NCBI RefSeq assembly: GCF_030297015.1
Contig: NZ_AP028056.1
Span: 2,986,939 to 3,050,938, forward strand
Reading direction: 5' to 3'
From: Brooklawnia propionicigenes
GTDB lineage: Bacteria > Actinomycetota > Actinomycetes > Propionibacteriales > Propionibacteriaceae
Length of the DNA: 64,000 nucleotides
Part shown: positions 55,696 to 64,000 of the stretch, piece by piece
How positions within the stretch are numbered: the stretch's first letter is position 1
Layout of the letters: every line of letters begins with the position of its first letter
Program-made: the position numbers and the translations under genes
Notes under the pieces: generated by a model
The model's input: the letters and a program-made list of their open reading frames with translations, nothing else
The model's database searches: none
Told to the model about the DNA's origin: nothing

Positions 55696-56952
55696 ATGGC
55701 AGCCAGGGTTGAGGTCACGAAGCGGTACGCCACGGCGTACGCGGCCGCGTCGAAGAAGGACAAGGGTCTGATCTTGGATCAGGTCGTGGACGTGACGGGC
55801 TGGAATCGGGATCATGCTCGTCAGACACTGAAGGCGCGACTACGGCAGCCGAAGGGCCGCGCTGTTGCGACGGTCGCGGTGATTGACCGGCGACGCACGA
55901 AACCACGCAAGTACTCCTACGATGCGCTGGTGGTGCTGCAGCGGGTTTGGGCGACTGCTGGCGGCAGTTGCGGGAAGTACCTCGTCGTGTCGATCAGCGA
56001 CTGGCTGGATGCGATGGAAGCCGAAGGTTCACTGGTGGCCGGGCAGGACCGCTACAGCGTGGAGGTGCGTGCCGAGCTGGAGTCCATGTCGGCGGCCACG
56101 ATCGACCGGTACCTGAACACAGCGCGGGCCAAGGACCCGATCCGAGGCAAATCGGCAACGAAACCGGGGAGCTTGTTGCGTAACTCGATCAGTATCCGCA
56201 AGGCCGGTGACGAGGTCGAGGCCGAGCCGGGGTTCTTCGAGGTCGACACGGTGGCTCACTGCGGCCCGACGTTGAAGGGCGAGTTCGCGCGCACCGTGAA
56301 CTTCACCGACATGCATACCGGCTGGGTGTTCACCAAAGCGATCCGCAACAACGCCCACCTCCACATCCGGTCCGCGTTCGACGAGTTCATCAACCAGGTG
56401 CCGTTCATGGTCACCGGGATCGACTGTGACAACGGCTCGGAGTTCATCAACTATGACCTGATCGGCTGGGCCGGGCAGCGTGAGGTGTTCTTCACCCGAT
56501 CAAGGCCCTACAAGAAGAACGACCAAGCCACCATCGAATCGAAAAACAACCACCTCGTCAGGCGTTACGGCTTCTACCACCGCTACGACACCCCACTGGA
56601 GCTGGAACTCCTCAACCGGCTGTGGCCACTAGTCAACGACCGGTTGAACTTCTTCACCCCCACGAAGAAACCAATCGGCTGGGCCACCGATGCCGTCGGT
56701 CGCCGCAAACGCGTCTACGACAAGCCCAAAACGCCCTACCAGCGGTTCCTCGACGCCGGGGTCCTCAGCCGAGCCCAGCAAGCCGAGCAGGCCGCATACA
56801 AGACCACCTTGCAGCCCGCCGCGATGGCCCGACAGATCGGCCTGATCCAGCAAGAACTCACCCGCCACGCCGGTCTGAAAACCCGCCGTCTAGAAGAACA
56901 AGCACGACCACAACTACCCAACCCCGCCGGGATCCGGCTAACCGCCAGCTGA
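55696..56952 (+). CDS. Transposase with integrase (rve) catalytic core
   Basis: A 418-aa DDE transposase. An N-terminal helical DNA-binding region (V-T-K-R-Y-A-T-A-Y, then D-V-T-G-W-N-R-D-H-A-R-Q-T-L) precedes an rve-type core with F-F-E-V-D-T-V-A-H-C-G, D-C-D-N-G-S-E-F-I-N and Q-A-T-I-E-S-K-N-N-H-L-V-R-R as the likely D, D, E positions. The ATG at 55696 has GAGG 9 bases upstream; GTG 55675 is an alternative. The frame is intact, so the element may be active. I would call it an ISNCY-like or otherwise unassigned family without a database comparison. Confidence 0.87.
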   Translation: MAARVEVTKRYATAYAAASKKDKGLILDQVVDVTGWNRDHARQTLKARLRQPKGRAVATVAVIDRRRTKPRKYSYDALVVLQRVWATAGGSCGKYLVVSISDWLDAMEAEGSLVAGQDRYSVEVRAELESMSAATIDRYLNTARAKDPIRGKSATKPGSLLRNSISIRKAGDEVEAEPGFFEVDTVAHCGPTLKGEFARTVNFTDMHTGWVFTKAIRNNAHLHIRSAFDEFINQVPFMVTGIDCDNGSEFINYDLIGWAGQREVFFTRSRPYKKNDQATIESKNNHLVRRYGFYHRYDTPLELELLNRLWPLVNDRLNFFTPTKKPIGWATDAVGRRKRVYDKPKTPYQRFLDAGVLSRAQQAEQAAYKTTLQPAAMARQIGLIQQELTRHAGLKTRRLEEQARPQLPNPAGIRLTAS

Positions 56953-56960
56953 ACCCTACG

Positions 56961-57018
56961 CGAGGAAAACAATGTGAGGCACGACCCCCCATTTCGCGGG
57001 GATTTGACAATGAGGCAC
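56961..57018 (-). repeat. Right terminal inverted repeat of the rve-type IS
   Basis: Carries GTGAGGCACG (56974-56983) and ATGAGGCACC (57010-57019), plus the TCGCGGGGA core at 56994-57002; reverse-complementary to the left end. Confidence 0.7.
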
Positions 57019-57113
57019 CACGATGAGCGCGCCGGTTCTCGGCATCGGTTCGGCACGCGCATTGTGCTGGACGGCTTGGCGCCAGTTGGCCAGGTCTGGG
57101 AGAATAGGGCATC

Positions 57114-58517
57114 GTGACTCACATGCACGTCGCTGGTGCCATCCATGCAGATGTTTCGACTCCAGGCCCGCAATGGCTGGAGCGTCCCAGCGACCCCAAT
57201 AAGCTCAACTCCGCACTGTGGAGCAAGACGACTGAACGTGCCGAGGACGGCGTCATCAGCACCGCCGGGCTGAGAGTCACCGATGCCATTGAGCAGTTCG
57301 GCAGCCCGGTCTATCTCATGGACGAGCAGGACTTCCGGCATCGCGCGCGAGAGTTCCGCGACGCCTTCGAGGGCTGGACGGTCTACTACGCCGGCAAGGC
57401 GTTCCTGACCCGCACCGTGGCCCACTGGGTCGATGAGGAAGGCCTGTCGCTCGACGTCTGTTCGGCAGGTGAGCTGGCGACCGCCTTGCAGGCCGGGTTC
57501 GATCCGGCCCGGATCGGCATGCACGGCAACAACAAGAGTGTCGACGAGCTGGCGACGGCTCTGGACGCGGGAGTCGGGCGGATCATCATCGATTCGCTGG
57601 ACGAGCTGGACCGGATCATCGAACTCTGCGAGGCCAACGACTGGCATGCTCGCGTGATGGTGCGCGTCACCCCCGGGGTGGAGGCTCATACCCACGAGTA
57701 CATCGCCACCGCCCATGAGGACCAGAAGTTCGGCTTCTCCATCACCAACAACCAGGCGATGGTGGCGATGGTGCGCTGTCACTACGACCCGCACACCACG
57801 CTGCTGGGTATCCACTCGCACATCGGCTCGCAGATCTTCGACACCGGCGGCTTCGAAGTTGCCGCCCGGCGCACCATGAAGCTGCTCTCGCAGTTCACCG
57901 ACGCGACCGGCACCCAGCTGCCCGAACTCGATCTGGGCGGCGGTTTCGGCATCGCCTACACCAGCCAGGACTCTCCGTCCACCCCTGAGCAACTGGCCGG
58001 CGATCTGCGCGAGATCGTGGCGCACGAGGCACGTGGCCACGGGATGATCGAGCCCCGACTGTCGATCGAGCCCGGCCGCGCGATCGTTGGCCCGGCCGCG
58101 ATGGCCGTCTACACGGTCGGCACCGTCAAGCCGGTCGATCTGGAGGGCGGCGCCCAGCGCATCTACGTGAGCGTGGACGGCGGCATGAGCGACAACATCA
58201 GGCCCGCCCTGTATGCCGCCGAGTACTCCGCGGTCCTGGCAAATAGGTGTTCGCAAGCCGAAACCGTGCTCTGCCGGGTGGTTGGCAAACACTGCGAGGG
58301 CGGCGACATTCTGGTGCATGACGTCTTCCTGCCGGCCGATGTGCATCCCGGTGATCTGCTCGCCGTGCCCGCATCGGGCGCCTACAGCCGCTCGATGGCC
58401 AGCAACTACAATCACACCCCGCGTCCTCCGGTGGTCGCGGTGAACGATGGCGTGGCGAAGGTGCTGCTCCGCCGGGAAACTCTGGACGATCTGATGGCAT
58501 TGGATGTGGGGGAATGA
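57114..58517 (+). CDS. lysA: Diaminopimelate decarboxylase
   Basis: A 467-aa fold-type III PLP enzyme making L-lysine from meso-diaminopimelate. The PLP Lys is K95 in Y-Y-A-G-K-A-F. Other family motifs: S-L-D-V-C-S-A-G-E-L, H-G-N-N-K-S, G-I-H-S-H-I-G-S-Q-I, the phosphate-binding D-L-G-G-G-F-G-I, E-P-G-R-A-I-V, and the C-terminal active-site V-G-K-H-C-E-G-G-D and A-S-G-A-Y. The GTG start has GAGAAT 8 bases upstream, so it may be leaderless. It overlaps hom by 4 bases. The usual argS upstream neighbour is missing; a tRNA-Arg and an IS lie there instead. Confidence 0.95.
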   Translation: MTHMHVAGAIHADVSTPGPQWLERPSDPNKLNSALWSKTTERAEDGVISTAGLRVTDAIEQFGSPVYLMDEQDFRHRAREFRDAFEGWTVYYAGKAFLTRTVAHWVDEEGLSLDVCSAGELATALQAGFDPARIGMHGNNKSVDELATALDAGVGRIIIDSLDELDRIIELCEANDWHARVMVRVTPGVEAHTHEYIATAHEDQKFGFSITNNQAMVAMVRCHYDPHTTLLGIHSHIGSQIFDTGGFEVAARRTMKLLSQFTDATGTQLPELDLGGGFGIAYTSQDSPSTPEQLAGDLREIVAHEARGHGMIEPRLSIEPGRAIVGPAAMAVYTVGTVKPVDLEGGAQRIYVSVDGGMSDNIRPALYAAEYSAVLANRCSQAETVLCRVVGKHCEGGDILVHDVFLPADVHPGDLLAVPASGAYSRSMASNYNHTPRPPVVAVNDGVAKVLLRRETLDDLMALDVGE

Positions 58518-59842
58518 TGATGCGGGTGCGTCAGGACGGTGATGAGCCGCTGAAGGTGGTTCTGCTGGGATCCGGCACGGTCGGCACACAGGTGGCCAGG
58601 CTGATTCTCGAGCACGGCGACGACTTCGCCGCCCGGATCGGGCGACCCCTGGAACTGATCGGTATCGCGGTGCGCGACCTATCCCGCCAGCGCCCCGGAT
58701 TGCCCGCCGGCCTGTTCACCGACGACCCGCAAGGGCTCATCGACCGTGGCGAGGCCGACATCGTCATCGAGCTGATCGGCGGAATCGATCCCGCTCGGCA
58801 GTTGATCTTGTCGGCGATCGAGCATGGTGCCTCCGTGGTGACCGCCAACAAGGCCCTGCTGGCAGCACACGGCGAGGAGATCTTCGATGCCGCCGAGCTG
58901 GCCGGTGTCGATGTGTACTACGAGGCTGCCGTGGCCGGCGCGATCCCGATCATCCGGCCGCTGCGCGAATCGCTGGTCGGCGATTCGATCCGCCATGTGA
59001 TGGGCATCGTCAACGGCACCACCAACTACATCCTCGACAAGATGACCACCGAGCAGACCGACTACGAGGCTGCCTTGGTGCAGGCACAGGACCTCGGTTA
59101 CGCCGAAGCCGATCCGACTGCCGACGTCGAGGGCTACGATGCGGCCGCCAAGGCCGCATTGCTGGCCAGCCTGGCCTTCCATACGCGGGTGAACGGTGAC
59201 GAGGTGCACACCGAGGGCATCACCCGCATCGTGCAGGACGACATCCGGGCCGCCCGCGATGTCGGCTGCGTCGTGAAGCTGGTGGCCATCGCCAAACAAC
59301 TGGACGACGATCAGATCTCGGTGCGCGTGCACCCGACGCTGATCCCGCTCGGCCACCCGCTGGCAGCGGTGGGCGGGGCCTACAACGCGATCTTCGTCGA
59401 GGCGGATGCTGCCGGACGGCTGATGTTCCTCGGGCCGGGTGCCGGTGGCGCTCCCACGGCCAGTGCGGTGACCGGTGACCTCGTGACGGTGGCCCGCAAC
59501 CGGGCGCGTGGGGTTGCCGGACCCAACCAGACCATCTACAACGAACTTCGAGTTGCCGACATGGGCGCGGTGCAGACCCGCTACTTCCTGCGGCTGCGAG
59601 TCGTGGACGAGCCGGGCGTGCTGGCCACGATCGCCGCGATCCTGGCCCACCACAAGATATCGGTGCAGACCGTTCTGCAGACTCCGGCCGATTCGTCCGG
59701 AGTTCGTGACGGGGCATCGGCCGAGCTGAGTCTGATGACTCACATGGCAACCGAATCCGATCTGCTCGCCTGCCTGAGCGAACTGAAGGCCAACCCGAAG
59801 GTGCGCAGTGAGGTCCGATTCTTGAGAGTGGAGGGCATGTGA
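58514..59842 (+). CDS. hom: Homoserine dehydrogenase with ACT domain
   Basis: A 442-aa NAD(P)H-dependent enzyme making homoserine from aspartate semialdehyde. The Rossmann motif V-L-L-G-S-G-T-V-G-T-Q-V is near residue 15; V-T-A-N-K-A-L-L-A holds the catalytic-site Lys; G-I-V-N-G-T-T-N-Y-I-L, A-E-A-D-P-T-A-D-V-E-G and D-A-A-A-K follow. The C-terminal ACT domain (about 360-442) is expected to bind threonine for feedback control. ATG 58514 overlaps the lysA stop; ATGs at 58517 and 58520 are alternatives. Second gene of the lysA-hom-thrH operon. Confidence 0.95.
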   Translation: MMMRVRQDGDEPLKVVLLGSGTVGTQVARLILEHGDDFAARIGRPLELIGIAVRDLSRQRPGLPAGLFTDDPQGLIDRGEADIVIELIGGIDPARQLILSAIEHGASVVTANKALLAAHGEEIFDAAELAGVDVYYEAAVAGAIPIIRPLRESLVGDSIRHVMGIVNGTTNYILDKMTTEQTDYEAALVQAQDLGYAEADPTADVEGYDAAAKAALLASLAFHTRVNGDEVHTEGITRIVQDDIRAARDVGCVVKLVAIAKQLDDDQISVRVHPTLIPLGHPLAAVGGAYNAIFVEADAAGRLMFLGPGAGGAPTASAVTGDLVTVARNRARGVAGPNQTIYNELRVADMGAVQTRYFLRLRVVDEPGVLATIAAILAHHKISVQTVLQTPADSSGVRDGASAELSLMTHMATESDLLACLSELKANPKVRSEVRFLRVEGM

Positions 59843-60459
59843 TGCAGCTGGCCTGCCTTGACCTGGAAGGCGTCCTGGTTCCGGAGATCTGGATCGCCGT
59901 CGCCGAGGCCACCGGAATCGACGAGCTGCGCCTGACGACACGCGATGTCAGTGACTACGACGAACTGATGACCCACCGGCTGCGTGTATTGGACGCCCAC
60001 GGACTGAAATTGCCGCAGATCCAGCGGGTCATCGCCGGGCTGGGGCCGCTGCCCGGTGCCCGTGACTTCCTCGACTGGTTGCGCGAGCGCTACCAGGTGA
60101 TCATTTTGTCTGACACCTTCTATGAGTTCGCCGAGCCGCTGATGATCCAGCTCGGACGTCCGACGCTGTTCTGCCACCGTCTCGAGGTGGCCGAGGACGG
60201 TCAGATCACCGGCTACAAGCTGCGGATGCCCGACCAGAAACGGCACGCGATCGAGGCCTTCCAGGGCCTCAACTTCTCGTGTATCGCGGCCGGTGACTCC
60301 TACAACGACACATCGATGCTCGGCCAGGCCGAAGCGGGCATCTTGTTCGATGCGCCGCAGCGGGTGATCGATGAGTTCGGGCAGTTCGAGTCGACCACCG
60401 ATTACGACGGACTGCGCGCCGCTTTCACCAGGGCAAGCGCCAAGATCGCGACTCGCTGA
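59839..60459 (+). CDS. thrH: ThrH: phosphoserine phosphatase / homoserine phosphotransferase
   Basis: A 206-aa HAD-family protein very like Pseudomonas ThrH: it starts Q-L-A-C-L-D-L-E-G-V-L-V-P-E-I-W-I-A and has I-I-L-S-D-T-F-Y-E-F-A (motif II), the Lys at P-D-Q-K (motif III) and A-A-G-D-S-Y-N-D-T (motif IV). ThrH removes phosphate from phosphoserine and can pass it to homoserine, bypassing the usual kinase ThrB. Here it directly follows hom (4-base overlap), where Actinobacteria normally carry thrC-thrB. This supports a role in threonine synthesis, serine synthesis or both. GTG 59839 or ATG 59842 may be the start. Confidence 0.92.
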   Translation: MMQLACLDLEGVLVPEIWIAVAEATGIDELRLTTRDVSDYDELMTHRLRVLDAHGLKLPQIQRVIAGLGPLPGARDFLDWLRERYQVIILSDTFYEFAEPLMIQLGRPTLFCHRLEVAEDGQITGYKLRMPDQKRHAIEAFQGLNFSCIAAGDSYNDTSMLGQAEAGILFDAPQRVIDEFGQFESTTDYDGLRAAFTRASAKIATR

Positions 60460-60501
60460 GCTCACGAACCGGCGGTGTCGCGTTTCTCATGCAACCTTTG
60501 G

Positions 60502-60507
60502 TAAAGT
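60502..60507 (+). promoter_or_regulatory. Probable -10 element of rho
   Basis: TAAAGT follows TTGG in an A/T-rich patch about 190 bases before the rho start, implying a long 5' leader. Confidence 0.4.
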
Positions 60508-60645
60508 AGCTGAAGCGCGGCGTACTAAACAGCCGTCATGAGTCTGGTAGTTCAGGCACATGCGTCCGTAACGGGACAACCCACTCACAAGCCTGTCGGA
60601 TCATGACGTGGTCTGCAGACGCAACCGTGCTCAGGTTGTGCCAGT

Positions 60646-60664
60646 TCGGGCAAACCCGATTTTT
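60646..60664 (+). terminator. Terminator-like hairpin in the rho leader
   Basis: TCGGG-CAAA-CCCGA followed by TTTTT, 34 bases before the rho start codon. The stem is short (5 bp) but the T-run is perfect. It may be an attenuator of rho. Confidence 0.5.
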
Positions 60665-60697
60665 CATGTGAGCCGCCTTGTGGCGGAAAGGAATCTT

Positions 60698-62536
60698 GTG
60701 AGCGAAACCTCATCGGGCCCCCAGGCAGGACTGTCGACAATGCTCCTGCCGGAGCTGAAGAAGGTTGCCGCCGGTCTGGGCATCAAAGGTGCCAGCACCA
60801 TGCGTAAGGCCGATCTGATCGCCGCGATCAGCGGAAACCAGAGCAGCGGCCACCCTGCCACCCCCCAGAAGTCAGCCGGCGCCGCGTCTGTGGCGCCCAC
60901 CACCGAACCCCCCACCCGCACCCGCAGTCGTCGTCAGCGCAGCGCGGACAGCGGCCAGCGCGCCGCCGAGCAGGCCCCGCAGGCAGAACTGACCGGAGGC
61001 ACCGAGCACCCGGCGATCGCGCGCTCTGAGCGAAGCGAGCATTCGGTGGTCGAACGAGTCGATCGTCCAGTCGCCGAACCAACTCGCGACGAGACCGAGC
61101 AGAGCCTGGAGGACAGCGTCGGCGCCCGGCTCGCAGCCCTCGGCCAGGATCCGAAGGTCCGCGAGCGTCTGCGGGAACGGGAGACCACCCGCGGCTCGGC
61201 CTCCGACAAGCAGGAACAGGTGGCCCAGGCGGTCGCCAAGCAGGTGAGTGCGCCGACCCACGAGGCACCGTCGCGCACCGGCGAGGACGAGCAACCCAGC
61301 GGATCGCGCCGCTCCCGCAACCGCCGTCAGCGCGAGCGCGGCAGTCGCCGCAATCGAAGCGCCGGCAACGAGGCCGAGCGCGTCGACGAGTCGGTGCATG
61401 ACGACGATGTGCTGATCCAGATCAGCGGCATTCTCGATGTCCTCGACAACTACGCTTTCGTGCGTACCAGTGGCTACCTGGCCGGACCCAACGACGCCTA
61501 CGTCTCGCTGTCGATGGTGCGCAAGAACGGACTCCGCAAGGGTGACATCATCACCGGCGCCATCCGTCAGCCCCGCGAGGGGGAGCGTCGCGAGAAGTAC
61601 AACCCGCTGGTGCGTCTCGACACGGTCAACGGCCAGCCGCCCGAGAAGATGAAGGATCGTCCCGATTTCTCCAAGCTGACCCCGCTGTACCCGCAGCAGC
61701 GGTTGCGGATGGAGACCACCCAGCAGAACATGACCGGCCGCATCATCGACCTGGTCAGCCCGATCGGCAAGGGCCAACGCGGTCTGATCGTCTCCCCGCC
61801 GAAGGCCGGCAAGACGATGGTGATGCAGTCCATCGCCAACTCGATCACCGCGAACAACCCCGAGGTGCACCTCATGGTGGTGCTCGTGGACGAGCGTCCC
61901 GAGGAGGTCACCGACTTCCAGCGGACGACCACCGGCGAGATCATCGCGTCCACCTTCGACCGTCCCGCCGAAGACCACACCTCGATCGCCGAACTCGCCA
62001 TCGAGCGTGCCAAGCGGCTCGTCGAGTTGGGCCGCGACGTGGTCGTGCTGCTCGACGGCATCACCCGGTTGGGCCGTGCCTACAACCTGGCCGCGCCGCC
62101 ATCGGGACGAATCCTGTCCGGCGGTGTCGATTCGGCGGCGCTCTACCCGCCGAAGAAGTTCTTCGGTGCGGCCCGCAATATCGAGAACGGCGGCTCGCTG
62201 ACCATTCTCGCGACCGCCCTGGTGGAGACCGGCTCGAAGATGGACGAGGTGATTTTCGAGGAGTTCAAGGGCACCGGCAACATGGAGCTGAAGCTCTCGC
62301 GTCAGCTCGCCGACAAGCGCATCTTCCCAGCCATCGATGTGGACGCCTCCGGTACCCGCCGTGAGGAGCTGCTGATGGGGCGCGCCGAACTCGATATCAT
62401 CTGGAAACTGCGCCGGGTGCTGGCCGGAATGGACGATCAGCAGGCCCTGGAGACCCTGCTGAGCCGGATGCGGAAGACCGCAAACAATCCGGAGTTCATC
62501 GTTTCGATCGCCAAGACCACGCCCGGAGCGGTCTGA
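60698..62536 (+). CDS. rho: Transcription termination factor Rho
   Basis: A 612-aa hexameric RNA-dependent ATPase that ends transcription. The Rho N-terminal helical domain ([20 protein letters not shown]) is followed by a long disordered insert (about residues 45-240) rich in Arg, Gln, Glu and Ser, typical of high-GC Actinobacteria. The RNA-binding cold-shock-like domain then starts at [13 protein letters not shown]. The ATPase has [12 protein letters not shown] and [17 protein letters not shown] 60698, with AAGGA 6 bases upstream, is preferred over an in-frame ATG at 60608, which would add residues unlike Rho. Confidence 0.95.
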   Translation: MSETSSGPQAGLSTMLLPELKKVAAGLGIKGASTMRKADLIAAISGNQSSGHPATPQKSAGAASVAPTTEPPTRTRSRRQRSADSGQRAAEQAPQAELTGGTEHPAIARSERSEHSVVERVDRPVAEPTRDETEQSLEDSVGARLAALGQDPKVRERLRERETTRGSASDKQEQVAQAVAKQVSAPTHEAPSRTGEDEQPSGSRRSRNRRQRERGSRRNRSAGNEAERVDESVHDDDVLIQISGILDVLDNYAFVRTSGYLAGPNDAYVSLSMVRKNGLRKGDIITGAIRQPREGERREKYNPLVRLDTVNGQPPEKMKDRPDFSKLTPLYPQQRLRMETTQQNMTGRIIDLVSPIGKGQRGLIVSPPKAGKTMVMQSIANSITANNPEVHLMVVLVDERPEEVTDFQRTTTGEIIASTFDRPAEDHTSIAELAIERAKRLVELGRDVVVLLDGITRLGRAYNLAAPPSGRILSGGVDSAALYPPKKFFGAARNIENGGSLTILATALVETGSKMDEVIFEEFKGTGNMELKLSRQLADKRIFPAIDVDASGTRREELLMGRAELDIIWKLRRVLAGMDDQQALETLLSRMRKTANNPEFIVSIAKTTPGAV

Positions 62537-62636
62537 GTGAGATTTGGGTAATACCACAGCGCGCGGTAAGATCGCGCGACGGCGCCGGTTCACGCCCTCG
62601 ATACATGGCGACCCGGCACGATAACTAGGAGAAACC

Positions 62637-62846
62637 ATGAAGCAGTCGACTCACCCTGAGTACCACGAGGTGAAGGTCGTGTGTACCTGCGGGAATCAGT
62701 TCGAGACGCGCAGCACCATCAAGTCGGATGTCATGAGCGTCGACGTGTGCTCCGAATGCCACCCGTTCTACACCGGCAAGCAGAAGATTCTTGACACCGG
62801 TGGCCGCGTTGCTCGTTTCGAGCGCCGCTACGGCAAGAAGAAGTAG
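62637..62846 (+). CDS. rpmE: 50S ribosomal protein bL31 (zinc form)
   Basis: A 69-aa large-subunit protein. Four cysteines in V-V-C-T-C-G-N and [14 protein letters not shown] identify the zinc-binding (C+) form, which zinc-limited cells can swap for a C-minus paralogue. It has an AGGAG site 5 bases before the ATG. It follows rho by 100 bases and precedes prfA, the usual actinobacterial order. TAAGAT at about 62568 may be its own -10. Confidence 0.97.
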   Translation: MKQSTHPEYHEVKVVCTCGNQFETRSTIKSDVMSVDVCSECHPFYTGKQKILDTGGRVARFERRYGKKK

Positions 62847-62859
62847 CAGTCTTCCAGCG

Positions 62860-62893
62860 GGCGCTGGCGGCGGAGATACCCGCCGTCGGCGCC
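62860..62893 (+). terminator. Intrinsic terminator or attenuator after rpmE
   Basis: A 14-bp GC-rich stem (two G-T wobbles) with loop AGATAC, followed by TCTTTCATT, lies between rpmE and prfA. Confidence 0.75.
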
Positions 62894-62942
62894 TCTTTCA
62901 TTGCCAGGAACTGCTAGCTGCCGACGTCCCTCAGGAGGACTG

Positions 62943-64000
<1,058 letters not shown>

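Larger units (their letters stand above)
55589..57022 (+). mobile_element. Insertion sequence with rve-type transposase and long complex ends
   Basis: About 1.43 kb between candidate 7-bp direct repeats ATGAGCG (55582-55588 and 57023-57029). The ends form a long imperfect inverted repeat. Its best part is TCCCCGCGA-x-TG-x-GGGGG-x-CGTGCCTCA, at 55606-55633 and, reversed, at 56975-57003. A TGCCTCAT-like motif occurs twice near each end. One intact transposase gene lies inside. Family not assigned with certainty; the right end lies about 90 bases before lysA. Confidence 0.8.

Overview
The window is high-GC chromosomal DNA from an actinobacterium, most likely Propionibacteriales/Propionibacteriaceae. 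The evidence is lineage-typical genes: whiB1-pdtaS, sigR/sigH with its zinc anti-sigma factor, a DUF3107 protein, a PPA1309-family protein, UPF0182, ribosomal protein bL37, Kgd-type 2-oxoglutarate decarboxylase and adnAB. Gene order in several blocks parallels that of mycobacteria (DUF3107-adnAB-nudC-uvrD2-metalloprotease-PDZ/Lon-UPF0182, and aroA-sigH-rshA-pdtaS-whiB1). Species cannot be fixed from the sequence alone.

Layout. 1-1007: tail of a shikimate-dehydrogenase-like gene, a DUF3107 gene and a cold-shock gene. 1170-18552: a dense recombination and repair block, with adnA-adnB-nudC rightward, recC-recB-recD leftward, then uvrD2 rightward. Two complete end-resection machines (AdnAB and RecBCD) sit side by side here. 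18578-25547: a 53-aa zinc-ribbon protein, a YgjP-like metallopeptidase preceded by a candidate structured RNA, a DUF2342 zinc protease, and an overlapping PDZ/Lon-like protease, PPA1309-family and UPF0182 operon. 25582-26602: an IS5-family element inserted exactly at the stop codon of an M16 peptidase gene. 26599-31571: a catalytic and non-catalytic M16 peptidase pair, mntH and an unknown conserved gene. 31629-36836: tRNA-fMet with its terminator, then a complete dipeptide/oligopeptide-type ABC importer operon. 36877-41878: serA; then, leftward, DoxX-aroA-rsgA-hisN. 41936-47537: sigR-rsrA with an apparent autoregulatory promoter, bL37, pdtaS, an M50-type membrane protease, a DUF222/HNH gene broken by an amber codon, and whiB1. 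47670-55514: kgd, two tandem GT87-type glycosyltransferases, an AI-2E-family transporter and tRNA-Arg(CCG). 55589-57022: a second insertion sequence with long complex ends. 57114-64000: lysA-hom-thrH operon, rho, rpmE and the 5' part of prfA.

How the parts fit. The left third deals with double-strand-break processing. The middle handles peptide and metal uptake, proteolysis and thiol-stress regulation. The right end is amino-acid biosynthesis (aspartate family) followed by the transcription/translation cluster rho-rpmE-prfA. The genes are tightly packed: most co-directional neighbours overlap by 1-11 bases, and several first genes have a -10 hexamer 6-8 bases before the start codon with no ribosome-binding site, which suggests leaderless transcripts. 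The most rewarding items to follow up are the AdnAB+RecBCD+UvrD2 island, the two-promoter/two-isoform layout of sigR, the structured RNA candidate at 18896-18982, the likely CTG start of aroA, and the two IS insertions. No CRISPR array, prophage or clearly new multi-gene defence system was seen.
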